Source: Helicoverpa zea (taxonomy: Eukaryota; Arthropoda; Insecta; Lepidoptera; Noctuidae). From it: a stretch of 64,000 nt of DNA. Both the position numbers and the translations under genes were made by a program. Location: the NCBI RefSeq assembly GCF_022581195.2, contig NC_061458.1, positions 8,060,001 through 8,124,000 on the forward strand, written 5' to 3'. The notes below the pieces were generated by a model. The model was not told the origin of the DNA. It made no database searches and worked only from the letters and a program-made list of their open reading frames with translations. Positions within the stretch are counted from its first letter, which is position 1. Every line of letters begins with the position of its first letter. Shown in pieces: positions 10,561 through 25,800 of this stretch.

Positions 10561-13500
10561 TCCCGAAAACTTCCGAAACTGGCAGCACTGGCTGACGGAA
10601 ACATTTTATAAGGCATCAATAATTGTGACCCTACTTTTTATTTGGATTTGGATTGGATTTATTTGGATGTCCTTTATTGCCTCGCGAATCATCGTAGGGG
10701 CGTGCATAATACGAGCAACAACTATTTTATGTTCCTTTCTTAGTTCCAACAGGGTTTACGCTACACTTTAGCTGTGTTTACGTGAATCGCTGGTTTAGTT
10801 GCTCGGTAGAGACGTTACTGAAAGAAGCAATGAAGGAGTTGAACACGATAAAGTTTGTTGTCCTTGACCAAGTTCCATCCTATCTTTCATAAGAAAAATT
10901 ATAATTGAAGTGCTACTTTATTAAAAACTTGTTAATTAGGTATACCAAATCTATGTAATGATATTTTTATCCTAATGATAGGTTTTCATAAAAAAATATA
11001 TACGCTGCTAATATGCTTATTTATATCATTCTAATGACCTAATGAATAAATAGACCATGTCACAATATTTTGATTGGGCTTGTATAAAAGTATCTTAAGC
11101 ACAATAAAAGTATTCAAAAAAAGTATTCAATAACGTAAACTTGGGTGGAAAGTGGACTGTGGAGTATCTTTAAAAAATGGTTAATGGTTGGTTATGTCGA
11201 CCAATGGTAAGTTACTTTCAGCATGAAATCTATTAATGCTGTCGACCTCTCCCTCCGGGCTGAAGTACTGACGGGCCGTTAACGGTCTCCCAAAACAATG
11301 ATGGATGTAACTTACGGCGAAAAAAATTACAAATTTCTCGCCTTTTAACCGAACACAACGTATTAAGTTAACGGTGTATCAATTTATGAATAAATCTGTG
11401 TTTCGTGTGTGATTATTCTCCAAATCAATTGCAGCATGACGAAAGTTAAAATTTCGTGCCAATATCGCACTTTAACAATTTATGTCAGTTACCTACATCA
11501 CATAATGGTGCCTGTAAACGTTCATGTTGAATAACGCAGGTTTTTTTGTATTTTAGCGTATATAATATAATGTGTAAATGCGGACGTTAAAACTTACGAT
11601 TTTGGCGCCTTTTGTGTGAAAAACTTTTTAAGAGCGGTTTTATGTTTTTGCAGTATACGTTAAGTCACTGACTCCCGTTTTGCCCTAAAAGGAATGGGGT
11701 ATGCGCCAACAATATAACCAGATAACGCTCTTTTCACATCATTTGAGGGAAAATATACGAGCCTATTGACATCCAATTATTTTTTGTACAATAAAAACTC
11801 TGCCCGCAACCAATCAGTTTACGATCGCGTACGGTAGACTACGCAAATTTTGCGACGGCAAATTACCAAGACTTTTTCTTTAATCGCATAATTCTAGTAG
11901 GTAATGGCTAGACATTAGCTACTATACAAATGATGTGCCAATTTTTTTTGTAACGTTTAACCTGATTCTAAAACTTTTACTCTGTTGATGGGCGACCTCC
12001 AACTGTCAATCATGGGTTTTATTACTCTAAACAGAGAAGTGATAATGACCAGTGGCCTCGAAAATATACAAAAGCAATACGACTCCACTACATGTAACAA
12101 TGGTTATTAAATTTCACCCTTTTATTCAAATTATGACAGGTCTTACCTCTAAATCTTGTTGAGGATCTGATGCCTTGTTCAGTTTTTTTTCAAACATACA
12201 TCTTATAAACTTGACAAATGAAGTGGGTGATTAAAATTAACGCAAAGATAACTAAGACTTCAATAAAAAACTCAAATAATTAATTACTTTCCGTAAGAGT
12301 GTGAAAGTGAAGAGTCGAAAATGCTTGGAAGCTTCAGTACCTAACTGTATTCCTTAACATAATCAAGAACGGGTGTTAAAAAGTAATCACTCATTGGATG
12401 TGGTTTCATTTAAGAGGAAAATGTATAACGACACCTGCAATTTGGACATGACCAAAAGGATAAGTGGGGCGACTGTCTGTCAGAACATCAGACGGAAGAG
12501 TTATTATACATGAGAAACTCAAGGGACTAATGTTCGACCTATTTGTCAGGAGCACAGAATGACAAGCCACAGAGCATTGTACAAGAGGAGTAGTTAATTT
12601 ACACACGTAACGCTTCCCAGTTCACTCATTATTTAAATTGTATAGAGTTGCAGGGGACCGTTACAAGTATGAATGTGACGGGTTGCGCACGAGTTTGATC
12701 TACAGTAGCTGAAGGAAGACAGTAATGGCGCAATGATGGCGATATACTCGGGATCGGCGCAGCAGGGCGCCTGCGCCGCGCGCCGAGACCAATCGAGACG
12801 AATATTCGCTCAAACACTCACTCGAACAGTTTTTGTTTAACATAATTTATTATAATAGCCTCCTACTAGCTATTTATGTTTTTCGTTTATTTATATTTAC
12901 TACGTTGCATGAATATCTTATTTGCTATAAATTATTACAGTTACATTTATGTTTCCCAAGTCTACTCTTTACTCAATATGCTATTTATTACTTTAGCATT
13001 TGTAAGTGGTGTAAGGAGAATATTCGCACGGATGTAATTATCAGTTACAGTAGTGGAATTGCTTTCATAGAAATCTAATCGCATTGGTCCGGAAGAAATC
13101 CGTCATTTTTAATGGAAGCCTTGGTCTTAATCACACTACCTGTCAACAAAAATTGTCGATGAAAGTAATATTTTGTATCGGTTTGGTTAATTTATGGTTT
13201 TACCTTTCCTTAAACGTAGAAAGAAAGAAAGTAACGTAGTGTAGAAAGGAGAGTCCTACGACAGTCTCGCATGAAATACAATTTCTCTTAAGTTCATGCA
13301 CAAGTCGAGATCTTCAGCACAGGATTTATGGCATTTGTTTGTCTTTTTATTATTTAAGAAAAAATTATATTATTGGTGATGATGTTATAACTTTCAGTGT
13401 ATACTTAATTACATTGAAATTTAATTCAATTGAGCGTCATTTATTATCCTTATAGCATTGTAGGCGGCACTCTACTATAAGTAGTTCCTACCGTGTACAC

Positions 13501-13699
13501 AGGATTTACGTTAGCACATCAACAGTTAAAGATAAAACACTCGTAGGTTGCATTATATTACACAATACGCAATAAATATGAGTAGCTGACCGTATCAGTT
13601 ACATTGGCAGCATACGACAATGACCACACCGCAACTAATTGACCAGCACAAAAATACCTTGATCTGTTGCCACGTAACGTGTTGCAGCGTCCAACCTAG
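10561..13699. other. Intergenic DNA
   Basis: AT-rich, with no gene recognised. A GC-rich patch at 12740-12815 (GGCGCCTGCGCCGCGCGCC) stands out from its surroundings and may be a regulatory CpG islet or a small unannotated promoter. Confidence 0.45.
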
Positions 13700-13813
13700 T
13701 ACCACAAGCCCCGTATTAATGGCCACGTTGCCGATACATATCAGATACCATCTCGTGCTTCTGGCGAAAGTTCTGCGAAGTCCGAAGGTGTCCCGAAATT
13801 GATGGGCCTGTCG
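13700..13813 (+). other. Candidate coding exon, weak
   Basis: A 38-codon open stretch lies between a possible CCTAG acceptor and a consensus donor, GTCG|GTAAGTG, at 13814. Its end reads ASGESSAKSEGVPKLMGLS in phase 0. The polypyrimidine tract in front of the acceptor is poor, and no neighbouring exon was found. A 90-codon frame on the - strand (13867-13595) overlaps it. Neither strand gives a recognisable domain. It may be part of a gene whose other exons are remote or unrecognised, or chance. Confidence 0.2.
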
Positions 13814-13819
13814 GTAAGT

Positions 13820-16800
13820 GCCGGAATCGAATCTCGTATTGATCATGCACGCAAACAGTACACGCAACTCGGTCCTTCACCTCCGAAAATTAAATATGAA
13901 TACTCGATGAGTGGTGAAACTATTTCAGAGACCCACGACCTACTTTCCTTGCAGAGTTTTGGCTTAATTACTAGAAACTTGTTCGCTTTTATTTTTTTCG
14001 AGTGCAACGCGAACGCTGCAGGATGTTTTGCGAAATATCAAGCTCATGTTGAAGAATACATAACTTACAAATTAAATGTCTTCAGACATGATAAAATAGG
14101 CAATGTGAGCTTAATTTTGATTTGAGTCGCAAAAAAGTAGAAATATTATAAATTACTTTTAGCTACAGAACTAGATCTGATACAAGTATTGAAATAAATG
14201 AGAAAACAAAATCCGGATAATATAAAAGTAAATGTTTAGTCGAGATGAAATTGGTTACATTTAATTGCAACGGCAAATTAGCGAGAAGTGAGGTTGCAGT
14301 AGTTTACAGCTTTTGTCTGAGCGACAATAAAATAAATACCAAGTCCATTGTGATACATTTTATACAAGCGTTTATTCCGAGCGTGGTTCTTAGACTTCTT
14401 AGTAACGTCGCAGCATTAAGAGGACGAATTGGAAATTTTGGCGCCAAGGATCTCAATTTTTCTCAGTAAATACAAAACGGATCAAAATACAACTTGGTTA
14501 CCTGAAAGTTCATGATATAAACCTTATTTTGTTAGATTTAAAAACATGATTAGGTAACTTTTATAATAGAGAAAAATATATCAAACATACCTCTTTTTAA
14601 AAAGAGATTCACATATTATGGGCAAACGGGACCGATTTAAGCCTCTTAACTTTTTTAGTAGTTGAGTATATACATACTCTTTAAAATTGTGGAAGGAATT
14701 TTTTATCAAATTATCATTTCTAAATAATAAAATTACAAAACCATTTTGTAGCTTACGACTTTTAGTTATAAGCTAGCGCGCGTATTGTAATCCTCGCCCC
14801 GCTCAGACGCTCCGTCCCTTTTGGCGCCTTAGATGCGCGTGCCGGTTATGGAATTATTGTTTACCAATTCGTCGCCTTAATGTTAACTCAGCTGGGTCCG
14901 TTAGGTGATTAGCTAAATATGTACAGCGTTATTAAACGGTCCCTCACACTCGGTACATGGCTAATTAGCTATTTAGTTGAAATGTATGTGAGCTTACATT
15001 GATCAGAGGCACACTATTTTATATGAGTTGAGAGAAATGCTGTATGCATCTTTTCATATGTAATTTGAGCTATGTTTTCACCTTTTATTACAGTTTCGGT
15101 TGTGCACGATAGGTTTTCTCTTCTATTCTTATTCCTATCATTATTTTATAGGTCTTTTACGAGACCACCGAACAGCTTTCATGACTGAGTGCCACGCCTG
15201 CCATTATGATATTTCTATTGACACTAGAAAATGTGTCGATACTGAAGAGACAGCTAATAGAGGTAGTGTAAGGGAGTGCTAGCTGACCAAGCATCGCGAA
15301 CTAACGAACACTAGTTACAACCAGACAGTCATCAGGGACCTAGGAACTCCATTTAATGTGCAAAACGTGCCGCAGCACTTTATAAAACTAAAGTAACGGA
15401 TCGCAACAATACCTTACCGTAAGTTCCTGTATTATGATTGACGGAAACAAGCGGGTCAGTGGTGTTCCTTCTCCATACTCCAATGTGTTACAAGGTATCT
15501 GTTACATTTCTCCGAACCATTGATTTGATTGAGGCTTATACGCACCTTTGACCGATGTTTGTTAGGAACCAGCATTGATTGACAGGATAAATGGTAGAAA
15601 TCACTACTTACGGTTATCTTTGAATGTGTCCAGTGAATCGGTGCTTTATCTGCGGCTCGGTCCAAGGTTTCTAGTACCGTACGTGACGTGGCTGAGCTAT
15701 AGTGATGCGAAGTAATGGTTTCGACAAGTACTAAGTTGCGATTCGAGGTGTACCAATTCACACTGTTCTCTCTTTTTACTCCATGTAAGAAGAATAGGTA
15801 CCTAGTTCTTATATTATTATGTGTGAAATAAAATTGTGTAGCAATGCTATTTATTTACTACATTACCAACTGGTAATACGATTCATTGGTAAACAAACAT
15901 CCAACTATATGTATTGTAAATGATGGTAACATAATGGAAATTAATTCAGGCTTACAATTATCTTAGTCAGGCTTATAATTAATTACGCGCTTCAGCGTAT
16001 AATGTCTATTTAGCGTTAATGTCAACTAGTATCTTTGTCCAACAACACAATTAAGGATTATGTTCTCAAACTAGTTGTTATCAATAGCAGTTACGTTTCA
16101 CTTAGTAATAAAACCGTTTTGTTACATGATCGGTACTTTGTTGCGATGACTGATTTAAAATAATATCCTTTTTATGTGCAGTTTACATTGTCGTATCGTA
16201 AAATGCTTCATTTCACAATTCCACCCACATATTTATTCATATACTTGAATGAAATTCGATTCATGGCGGGATTGGTTCGATGGGCATTTAAATTCCTCCT
16301 AAGGAATTTTATACTTTTGTTTCCGGTGTGTTGGGGTGTGTTAAAGGGCTCTAAAGCTAGAGAAATTGGATAACGGCATCCTAAACATCGTAAGACGTTT
16401 ATACTGACGCAATACAATATCCGCACACATTATTTACGCATACGCATTCGAAGCCTATTTGTAATTGCTCTTACATGGAATGCGTTACAACCAGAACACT
16501 GGTTCGTTTGTGCAAGATGCAGAGAACACACCAAATTGACTAGTGATGACTGGCCGTCGAGTGCGATTAAGAACGCCGCGAAATGATAGCGTGAATTTCT
16601 CAAGTGTAAAATTGCGTCACATTAGTTAGCTTTGTACGACCACCGGCGCAACACGATACGTTCAAGAGATTTGGCACTAAAACCAACAGTTGATTTATAC
16701 GCTGCGTAATTAGTACAAGAACGTTAAGAAATAAACACTTGTAAAGCGTAAATGGGTGTTACAAAAGTGTTGCTATTTGTTTGCTCAACAATAAACAAAT

Positions 16801-19800
16801 ATGTTAGATTATATTATAGCTTGCAACCAAGTTATATTCTACGTCGGAAAGTTGGCTCGGCGCTTGTTTTATGATTTACAACGCTTCCCTGTTAAATCAG
16901 TGCGCCTTAGTGTTTGAGATAGGATAAATCGGGCGATTCCTAATCTAAGTCTATCTCTGACACGTAAGATTGAAGTTGCTATTTTTAATTAACCTCTGGC
17001 TTCTCAACCGTGAGTTATTACTTCGGTCGACGTCTGGCTTCAGATCTGACTTATTAGATTAACTCTATCTCCAGTTTCATCTTAGTGCTGCCGCGGCGCG
17101 GGCGCACTGCGCTTATGAGTTCGCAATATTTTATAAGTTGCATAAGTGGCAAGCTCGGCCCGGGCACGCATACGATTATCGGCTCCAGATATGGAATACG
17201 TTTGACCGACTGTTTTGATCTATTCGTGTCATGATCGATCGCAAATCGATATGCTCCGATTGATAAATCGACTTATTTTTATACGATTCGCAACAATTGC
17301 ACAAACCCTTAAAACAGGACAACAAAGCGGATTAAGAAATAATAAATTACTGGTTTTATGTAACTGTTGTTATACGAATGAAAGTAACAGTGGAGACGTA
17401 ATTTGTCCCTAATTTCCATACAGGACCCTTGGTGGCATTTAGCCACGACTTTTAGCGGTTGTTTTCGCTAATTACCATCTCGTTTGCAATTTAAAATCCC
17501 ATGAACATACGCTTATTGGCGGGTGTAGTGGCGAAAGTGAGTTTGTATGGGGGTTGTATGTCGCGGTAATTGGCAGTTGCGCTGTGTCTAACAAGCGATG
17601 TGTGAACACGGCCTAACTGCTTCTGTCAGCGCGCTTGTAGATAGGCCGCGCCGCTATCAGCGCAGCATTATGCAAGCCCTTCGCCATACCTACGCAGCGC
17701 TACCGTGCGTTGACGTTTCCTGAATGTTTAGAGTAATTGAGTTACGATATTTGAATTGACTTATAACAACGCATAATTACCAACAATGTATCCTATTACA
17801 TCATTACCCATGAATTATTGCTTCAATGAGCAATAGGAAGCCGTTTGTAAAATAAAAGGTTATTCAATCCGATGCATTCGTGACTGTTCCACTGGGCGGG
17901 TTTGCTGCAGTAAACATAAACGTAAGACATAGTAACAAGAATGATTCGCCATCTGCTAGTCTATTACAAAAACCACAATAAAGCAATGCGGGTGGATATT
18001 GAATGTTATTGCTTAGTTATATAAGTTGTATTTATAGTGCACGGTAACAATGTTCCAGAGTCACGTGCAATGCAACAAGTGCGCAGGAAGTCATACAAAC
18101 TATAAAATTGCACGTAGTTTGTGTCAAGCTTCCAAAAATACAAATGCAGAAAAACTGGCAGCCGATAAATATTTCAAATTTAGAATACTTCAATCCTTCA
18201 ATAAAACAATTGACTGACAGATTGACTTAAAATATTGCCAAGTTAGTCCTAAAGCTACCTGTACCGTAACTCTTGATGGCTAAAGCACTTTATTAAAGAG
18301 CTATTTCAAAGCAATAAGTACTAGAAACAAGAATGTTGAACGAGATGGATTGCGTAGGACGTGATATCAAAGCGTGGACATCAATCATACGCGTCGCCGG
18401 TCGTTGGAGCTTTGTCAGTGTCATCGTCTCGTCAGGTGACTGGTAGCTGTTAGCCAACGACTTCATGTAGGGAGTTGTCTAACTGTCCGGTAGTATGGCT
18501 ACTAGTAGTGTCTGGTCATAAGAATAACTTCTTCGTCACATTAGGCTTACATTGAGATCATTGCTACTATTAAAAAAAATTAGTAACGTAATGATTTTCT
18601 GTGTCTCAAAGTCACTGTTTTAACTACCAATGGATTGGTGATAAAATTAAAAGACATCTTGATCAAACATTATTATCCTGGGGATTGCCCTTCTGGCTAT
18701 GAACTGCTCATAGAAAACCGCATCACGTAATGTATTGCAAAATACAAAAACAAAAGCTATCTCTTATATTATGTGAGTAGGTTGGTAAGTCGATGTATTT
18801 TGTAATTGTAGACAATGAAATATTTTCTGATAAGTCAAACGTCTTGCCCGCATTGTGTCAGGTCAGCTTTGTTGTTACGTGGTACACAGACCATAGGAAT
18901 GAGGATTCGTAATTCCCACAATTATATGCTTTCGAAATAATGATTGATAAGCTTTCAAAATTGTTTGTTCCGTTCTGTTTTCTAGTTTTCAGAAGTCTCA
19001 GGAATGTTTCCATTGTGCCTAACTCTTGCAAATGATGTTTTGGGGTCATCTTTTTTCGTGAATTGAGTCATAAACTGAAACGAATTCCATATTATTCGAA
19101 GTTTGAATATGGAACTCGATATTCTTTTTTTTTATATTTCAATATTAAAAAAAAAAACAAATGAAAGAGAAAACAAATCCGCAAACCAGCCATGTGTAGT
19201 GTTCGCACAGAACAAGGATATGCATTTGAACCGATTGTCGATGCGGTGTCTGCGCAGACGCCGACGGCTTTTAACTCGATGAATAGCACACAAACGGACT
19301 CCGGTGTCATGGCTGCACATCTTACAAGTGTTAATAAAGGGATATTGATGTTCATAGTTCGCTATATCCTTTTTCTTGCATTAGCTGCATTGTCTGAGGT
19401 CAGTCTTGCAGTTTCCTTTGTGTTGCGAAGAAAAATTTAAAGGGTATTCATTCGTACTTACATCTGATGTTACAGTGACAGTGATTTATTGAATTAAGGC
19501 TATAATGAGCTTACCTCTTGGTAGGTACATGTTAAGTATTGTCAATAAAATCTTTGGAAAAAAGTTTGTTTGATATCGAAGAATTCTTATTTACGTCCCC
19601 GTGACGTATATTTTACCAGTCCTTTAAAAAAAGTATTTTCCTACAAGAATAATTTATTGCCCAACTTAATGTGCGCTTTAACTTAATTTGGTTAAACTAC
19701 AGGAGTATGTTAAAATGTTAATTAAAATTTAAAAGTTGTTTTCAAGTGTAAGTAATAAATAAAGAGTGTGAATGTCTTTATCTTCCTTTTTAGGGAGACA

Positions 19801-22800
19801 GATACATTGCCAGATGTTTACGCCAATCAAGTAATTACTATAAGATTCTGAAATACAAAAGTGCAGATATGCTATCAATGAAGAAATGCTTTTTCTTCGT
19901 AGCGTCTCAATATTGTATGTAATTCTTCGATAGGTATTGTAGTTTCTGCACAAAATGCGACAGTACCTATTTGATAAAAAATCTAAAAAGAAACTACAAT
20001 TTCATAATGATATGGGAAAAAATACTGTCCAGATAATTTCTACCAATATAATGGCACCACACCTACTTACAACACTCGAAAGGTTACAAAAAAAGTTTTT
20101 AGAAATACGTTTTAGAACCTATTAATAACAAAAAAGAAAAACAGTCCTGAAATTCACATTGTGTTTAGTATAAACGGATCAATAATCACTATGACGCTGC
20201 GCACGAGTCGTTGCAGGCAGATCATTAAACCAATAGCTTTATTGTAGCACGTGACTGACGTGACATGGTCTTAAACACGTGCAGGATACGTACTGTTTGA
20301 CCTGAAAATGCAGTATGTTTAATTTTATACGACCACAATACTATTGTATAAATGGAACTATACTTACTGCAATTTATAGCATGCCATAAAAAAATAAAAA
20401 CAAAAGAAAAAACGAACACATTGAAAGTCCGATTTAGCTAATGTGGAGAATGCTCTACCTGTTTCTCAATTTACTTTGCTACTTAGTTCAACAGTTTTGC
20501 GTACTTACGAGTACCTATGTCTCTAATGAACAGAGATGATAATTATTTCCTACCTACAGTAATGTACTACAAACTAAGCTTCCTACAGTGACATAAGAAT
20601 GTTCTAAGGTAACAAGAAAATTGCAAACTTCCCATTTCACTGAATATACATAATGAATTCTCAGGGAAGTACCATTCAACGAAAGATAAACCATACGTAT
20701 TATGTTTCCAATTATATCAGATACTGGTTTGAGGACACAAATTGAGAAGAAAATTTGCGCTATAAATAAGCCTTCAGTACTGAAAATTACAGCGAATGTT
20801 AGTTGTATTTACTTAGAAAGTGAAATGAAAAGCATCGCCAACCTTGTTGCTCACAATTTATCGACTACTGGTTTAATTATAATCTATGTAGCTTATCGTG
20901 CCGCGGCTTTGCTCGAGAGGTTATGATGCCCTGTTGGGCTGTTTGACTTTCCCTATATGCTGTAGAAATATAAACGGACATATTCGTATGCATAAGCAAA
21001 ATACACACGTATGTATCAATGGAAAAGGTAACCCAGATGACAGATTTATTCTGAACCATAGAATTTTAGACTGCGACGCTCGAGTGTAGATGGCAACAAG
21101 AGCCACAATAAGCGAGATTGCATCTACAGACACGTGTATGGAATCACGTGAAAATGAATTGAATGCTCCGCGTGTACACAAGAGAGTTGTCTGGGCGATT
21201 TGGCAAACTCTTTGTAATAATAAACATTTTCATCAACCGATTCTGGCTGTTTGCTTTAAACGTTGCACAGCAACGCGTCCTAAGGGTATATTTAGCTGAA
21301 CCTACCACTTTGTTCAGTACGTCCATTATCGTATGTCCTAAAATGAATGCACAATCAAACATCAAATCAAACCTTTGTACTATGGTCAAGTTAATCCATA
21401 CAATAGCAGTACCAACAGCAGTGATTTATATCTCTACCCATCTTTAAACGACTCATTTCTCAATCTCAAGAAGAAAGCCTATCTTAGAACGGTAATTACT
21501 TTATGATTTAAGGCCCGTGGTTGCTTTGTGGACAGTGGGGAGGTACGTATTAACTATTTATTAATAACTCGGCTTCGAGCGATGTGTAATCATAGTATTA
21601 TAATAATAGCGACCTGTCACAACGTGGAGGTACCACCAGCAGGACGAGTACGAATGAGCCTCCGTGGTCAGCAGATCTAGCAGAACTGATATCCATTGTG
21701 TAATTTGTTTGAATCGGAAATATTAATGTTTGTTCAGGAAACGCGATGCAAAGATTAAGCCATATTATCTATTGGCCATTCTATTAATAAACAGTTCACA
21801 TAAATAATGTGCTGCAATAATTTTAAGGAAAACCCTTTTTCAACTGGAATGTTCGCGTGAAGAATTTGCAGCTGTTTCGATATTAATATCGGACTGACAT
21901 TTAGGAGGCTCCAATCTGCTTAAGCGTGCAAAATCATAATTAGTTTTTTGTGTCGTCTTGTGACATAATACATTCCTGGACCAGCCCAGGCCGTTGACAC
22001 GAAACTCAGAAAGGTCAAGACACTGTAGGGCTGAGTTCGCATAATTGGTCAATACTTTCGCATTATTTTACATTTAAATGATATATAATTTAAATGATGT
22101 GACGTCAGAGTCGTAATTATCGGCTCGTGTATGTAACGTCATGCTTGGAATATGCTTTACGCAATTAAAGGTTACGTGCGTGAAACTGATATGAATTTAT
22201 TAGTATTGTTTCTCGCTTGAATGGCTTTTGTCCAGTCTAGTGTCTTAACAGGCCATTACTTAAAGCTGAGAGTTATTTTTTAAATAGCATTCTTGCAATT
22301 AAAACTAAACGAAAATGAATTTACATCGACGTATGTTTTATACATCTTTAGACTGCGTTTTGAATGAAATCTCATCCAATTTATATTTCTTTCGATTCAA
22401 ATATTTACCTCATTCGGAATACTAATAAAGACCGATAGAGATATTACATGTCCAACTAAATCCAGATCTCGCCAGCTTCATACGGCGTAGTAACCGTGAA
22501 CTTGTCCCATAGAGAACAGTTCAAGAGGTGGAATGTTGACGTTCAAAGTGTAATTGTTCAATTGCTGCAGATAATTGCAGGAGACAATTGCTAGCACATG
22601 GCATGGCACGGGAAATAAATATAGTACTTATGTTTATAGTGAGTTCTATTATGGTTGAATTGATGGCGTTTATAAGTAGGTCAGCTGGATAAATCTGGAT
22701 CAAGTAGATTGGTAGGTTCACTTAAATAAAAGAATATGTCTTTGTTTAGAACCTAGCTTTATGGAGAGGATAATAGAAGATTTATAGCAGAGGATTTGCA

Positions 22801-25800
22801 GAAAATTAACTTTGTTGTATCGATATCCGAAGCCGTTGTGTCGTGAAGATTTCCCAAAAACAAGTAATGTTAGCAACCAAAAGTCTGGCTGAAGCTTGTG
22901 CAAAGAAAAGCTTCAGTACTTGTTGACGTACAAATTAGTGTATGTTTGATGCCCCACAGGTAGTTAGTGTCAACAAAGACACCATAACCAGGTTACTGTA
23001 ATGTCCGTCGGTGAGGAGTTGACCACTTCTCATTATGTGGAGGTTATGTTTATTTAGCTAGACGTTTACTGCCTAACGTGGGTTCGCAATTAGTGCTGAA
23101 GAAAGCTCTTCACGCTGACACTGTTCGAATATTGATAAAGTCTATTGTGTTCTTTGAGTTAGAGACTTTTATTGGGGTTCGTCAGCAACTATTGTTTGTA
23201 CTGTCCTACTGAATTGATCGTCAAAATTCCATACAGTAGTTTTATAGTCTCTAAATTTAAGCTGCTTTCAGGTTGTCAACATCGAATGGTATCTCGATAC
23301 TTGTTATTTACATAGATATCTGTGTCAGATTGACCGCAACTAGGTGTATTATTATGTATGTAAATATGTCCAGTAGGCTAAATTAACGTGTAAAATTATC
23401 AGATAAACTCGTGCCATATAAATAGCGTGGAAGTAAGCCCATCCACCTTGTTCCGACCTACTCCTACTCATTAATTACAGCCTTGTTTTCTTACGAACAG
23501 GTAAAATGTTAAGAGTTTATCATAAAAGGTTATAAGATAATCAAGTCGTGTTGCTGTTATCGTGTCATCACTTTATAATTTGGTTTCACCGGCCATTTAT
23601 CAGATTCATTGTCAATGATGTTCCCTGTCAACATAATAAGGTTGTTATATAAGAAGATATAATTTATTTTATAAGATATTGTACTTTGTGGATTTTCGAA
23701 CATTGTTTATTGGTGGGTTGAACAATTTCCCGATCGAGTTATCCGCTATACGTCCTTAAGATACTCGTACAAACGAAAAAGTTCCGACACGCCCAAAATG
23801 CTAAAACTTATATCACACTACCTTAATATTGACACAATAAAACTAAAGTCATTTTTACTAAGTAGTTTATAAGTAAATTATAGTCATCGAAAAGTGTGGG
23901 AGAGAGCTGTTGAAACGCCTTAATATGATAATAAACTGTGAAAACGTTATCTGTTTCTATTGTTAATAGAGTCTCAATACTGTTAGTGTCTCGTCTAGAC
24001 CTTTAACTAGGATTTCGAAGTTGAATTTGAACTTGGATTTAGGAAGGTATAAGTTTTGAAATAGTCAGATTCCACAATGGCTGCAAATCTTCGAAGTATA
24101 ATAGAAAATAGGAAAGCATTTTCTCCTGCAGTGAGAAACAGGATCCCATCCCAATAACGATATCTATTGGCATTTAGGTCCGCAATGACGCGCCAGGCGC
24201 CGCGCCGCTCCTCACCTCGGAAGGTCACAGTCTCCCCGATTTATGGAGCACGAAGTCTTTGTACCACACCGCCAACATCGCCAGTTCGCCACTCTTCACC
24301 CGCTAACGGGCCCTGTTCGCAACTAAAATACGAATGTACTAGGAACAACAAACGCATGGATACGCTCCCTATAGCTCACGATTATGATCTGCGAGCCAAT
24401 ATCTGAGTAATGGAAATTGATATTCAATGCTAAATCGATTTTACAGTTAAGTATCGTAGGGCATTTACTTTTCAATAGCTGGGTGGGATTGATGGGGAGT
24501 GAGACCTGTTAACAGTAATGTTAGATGTGAATTGGTTAACTTTTGAGAATAGATATCGTCTAGTTGATTTCTTTAGCCCAAACGTCCACGTGTAGTGTAG
24601 ATCCAATCCGCACATCTACATAAATGTCGATAATGAGACTTATTCTTGTATCTTGTGTTTTTGAAGGAACTGTGTAGTGAGAAATTGACCTGGGCTGTCC
24701 ACACCATCGATTCCATTCTTTTTCTTCCAAGAAAAGTCATGTCATGCGATCTGCTCGCTTCGAAGGAATGAGTTACGCATGAACCGTCACCTTTACTCCA
24801 TCATCTCTTCCTTTCCTATTTCCACAAAGCATCCGAAAGTGTCGGTCGGTCTACTTGCGGTAACATTGCAAACGATCGTTCAAGTAAAACAGTTCTCGTG
24901 TACCGTATCGAAAGCACTCGTGATCCGACTTAAATGTTGAAATAAACCGATCGGAAATCGAACCTAAATACGAGGATATTTATTGGATCATGCCACTTTA
25001 GAGTTGCTGAAGGAAATTCTCTGGTATATAGAAATGTAATGCGGGTGTTGCTAGCTTTACGGTTGTTCTACTCGGCGGCGGTGGGGCCATGGTTATGATT
25101 TTAGTCATGTTCCACAGTCTTATTACTGGATTGCTGTTGCGAAATTGTTTATTTTGGTCATTTTGAACCCATTCTAGGTAAAATTATTTCTTGAAGCTTT
25201 ATTTTAAGATAAATACAAAGATAGTACTAGCTCCTAGTACATGTAGCTTGATCTGGAAACCAATTTTTGTGTCACCCGTGGTTAGCAACGCTGAAATCAA
25301 AAGACGAATTAACGTTAGATGGCTTAAAATTTTGTACATCCCGGACTCGTTCCTTCCGTTTGTCTCAAGATTGCTTTTAAGTAAACGAGGTTTTCTCATT
25401 AGGAAGCTATCAGCAAACAAGTAAACTTACCGTATGTAAGTTATTTGTCGCCTCTCGCTTGATACACATGCAGGAACTTAGTTTTATAAATTTTTTGTAA
25501 GTTTATATCAATGCCCCCGTTGGTTTTTAAAAGCACATAATGCATTCGAAACTAGTCACAGCCATTAGAAATTACTTGCACGTAATAATGTTAAAAGAAC
25601 GGGACTGAAATGTTGGACAGAAAATAACACCAATTTTTGCATAATAATCCACAATTTCTACGCAAATTTCACCCTACACCAGTATTCTCAATAACAAAGC
25701 GAAACTAAATGCATAGAATTCATTCTAAATGACATAGCAAAATCTAAGTAGATACATTATCGAGCCAAGATCGTTGCGAATAAGCTATAATGGATGATGA

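Noticed and set aside
13799..14125. 108-codon + strand ORF
   Set aside because: Low-complexity mix with no motif. It starts within the candidate exon but runs through its donor site in another frame.
19092..19440. Opposed 82- and 87-codon ORFs sharing one stretch
   Set aside because: Both strands are open over the same patch with no domain, which is typical of a chance low-stop region next to A/T homopolymers.
22889..22916. 9-bp perfect inverted repeat (CTGAAGCTT)
   Set aside because: Short stem around a HindIII-like palindrome. This is expected by chance in a window of this size.
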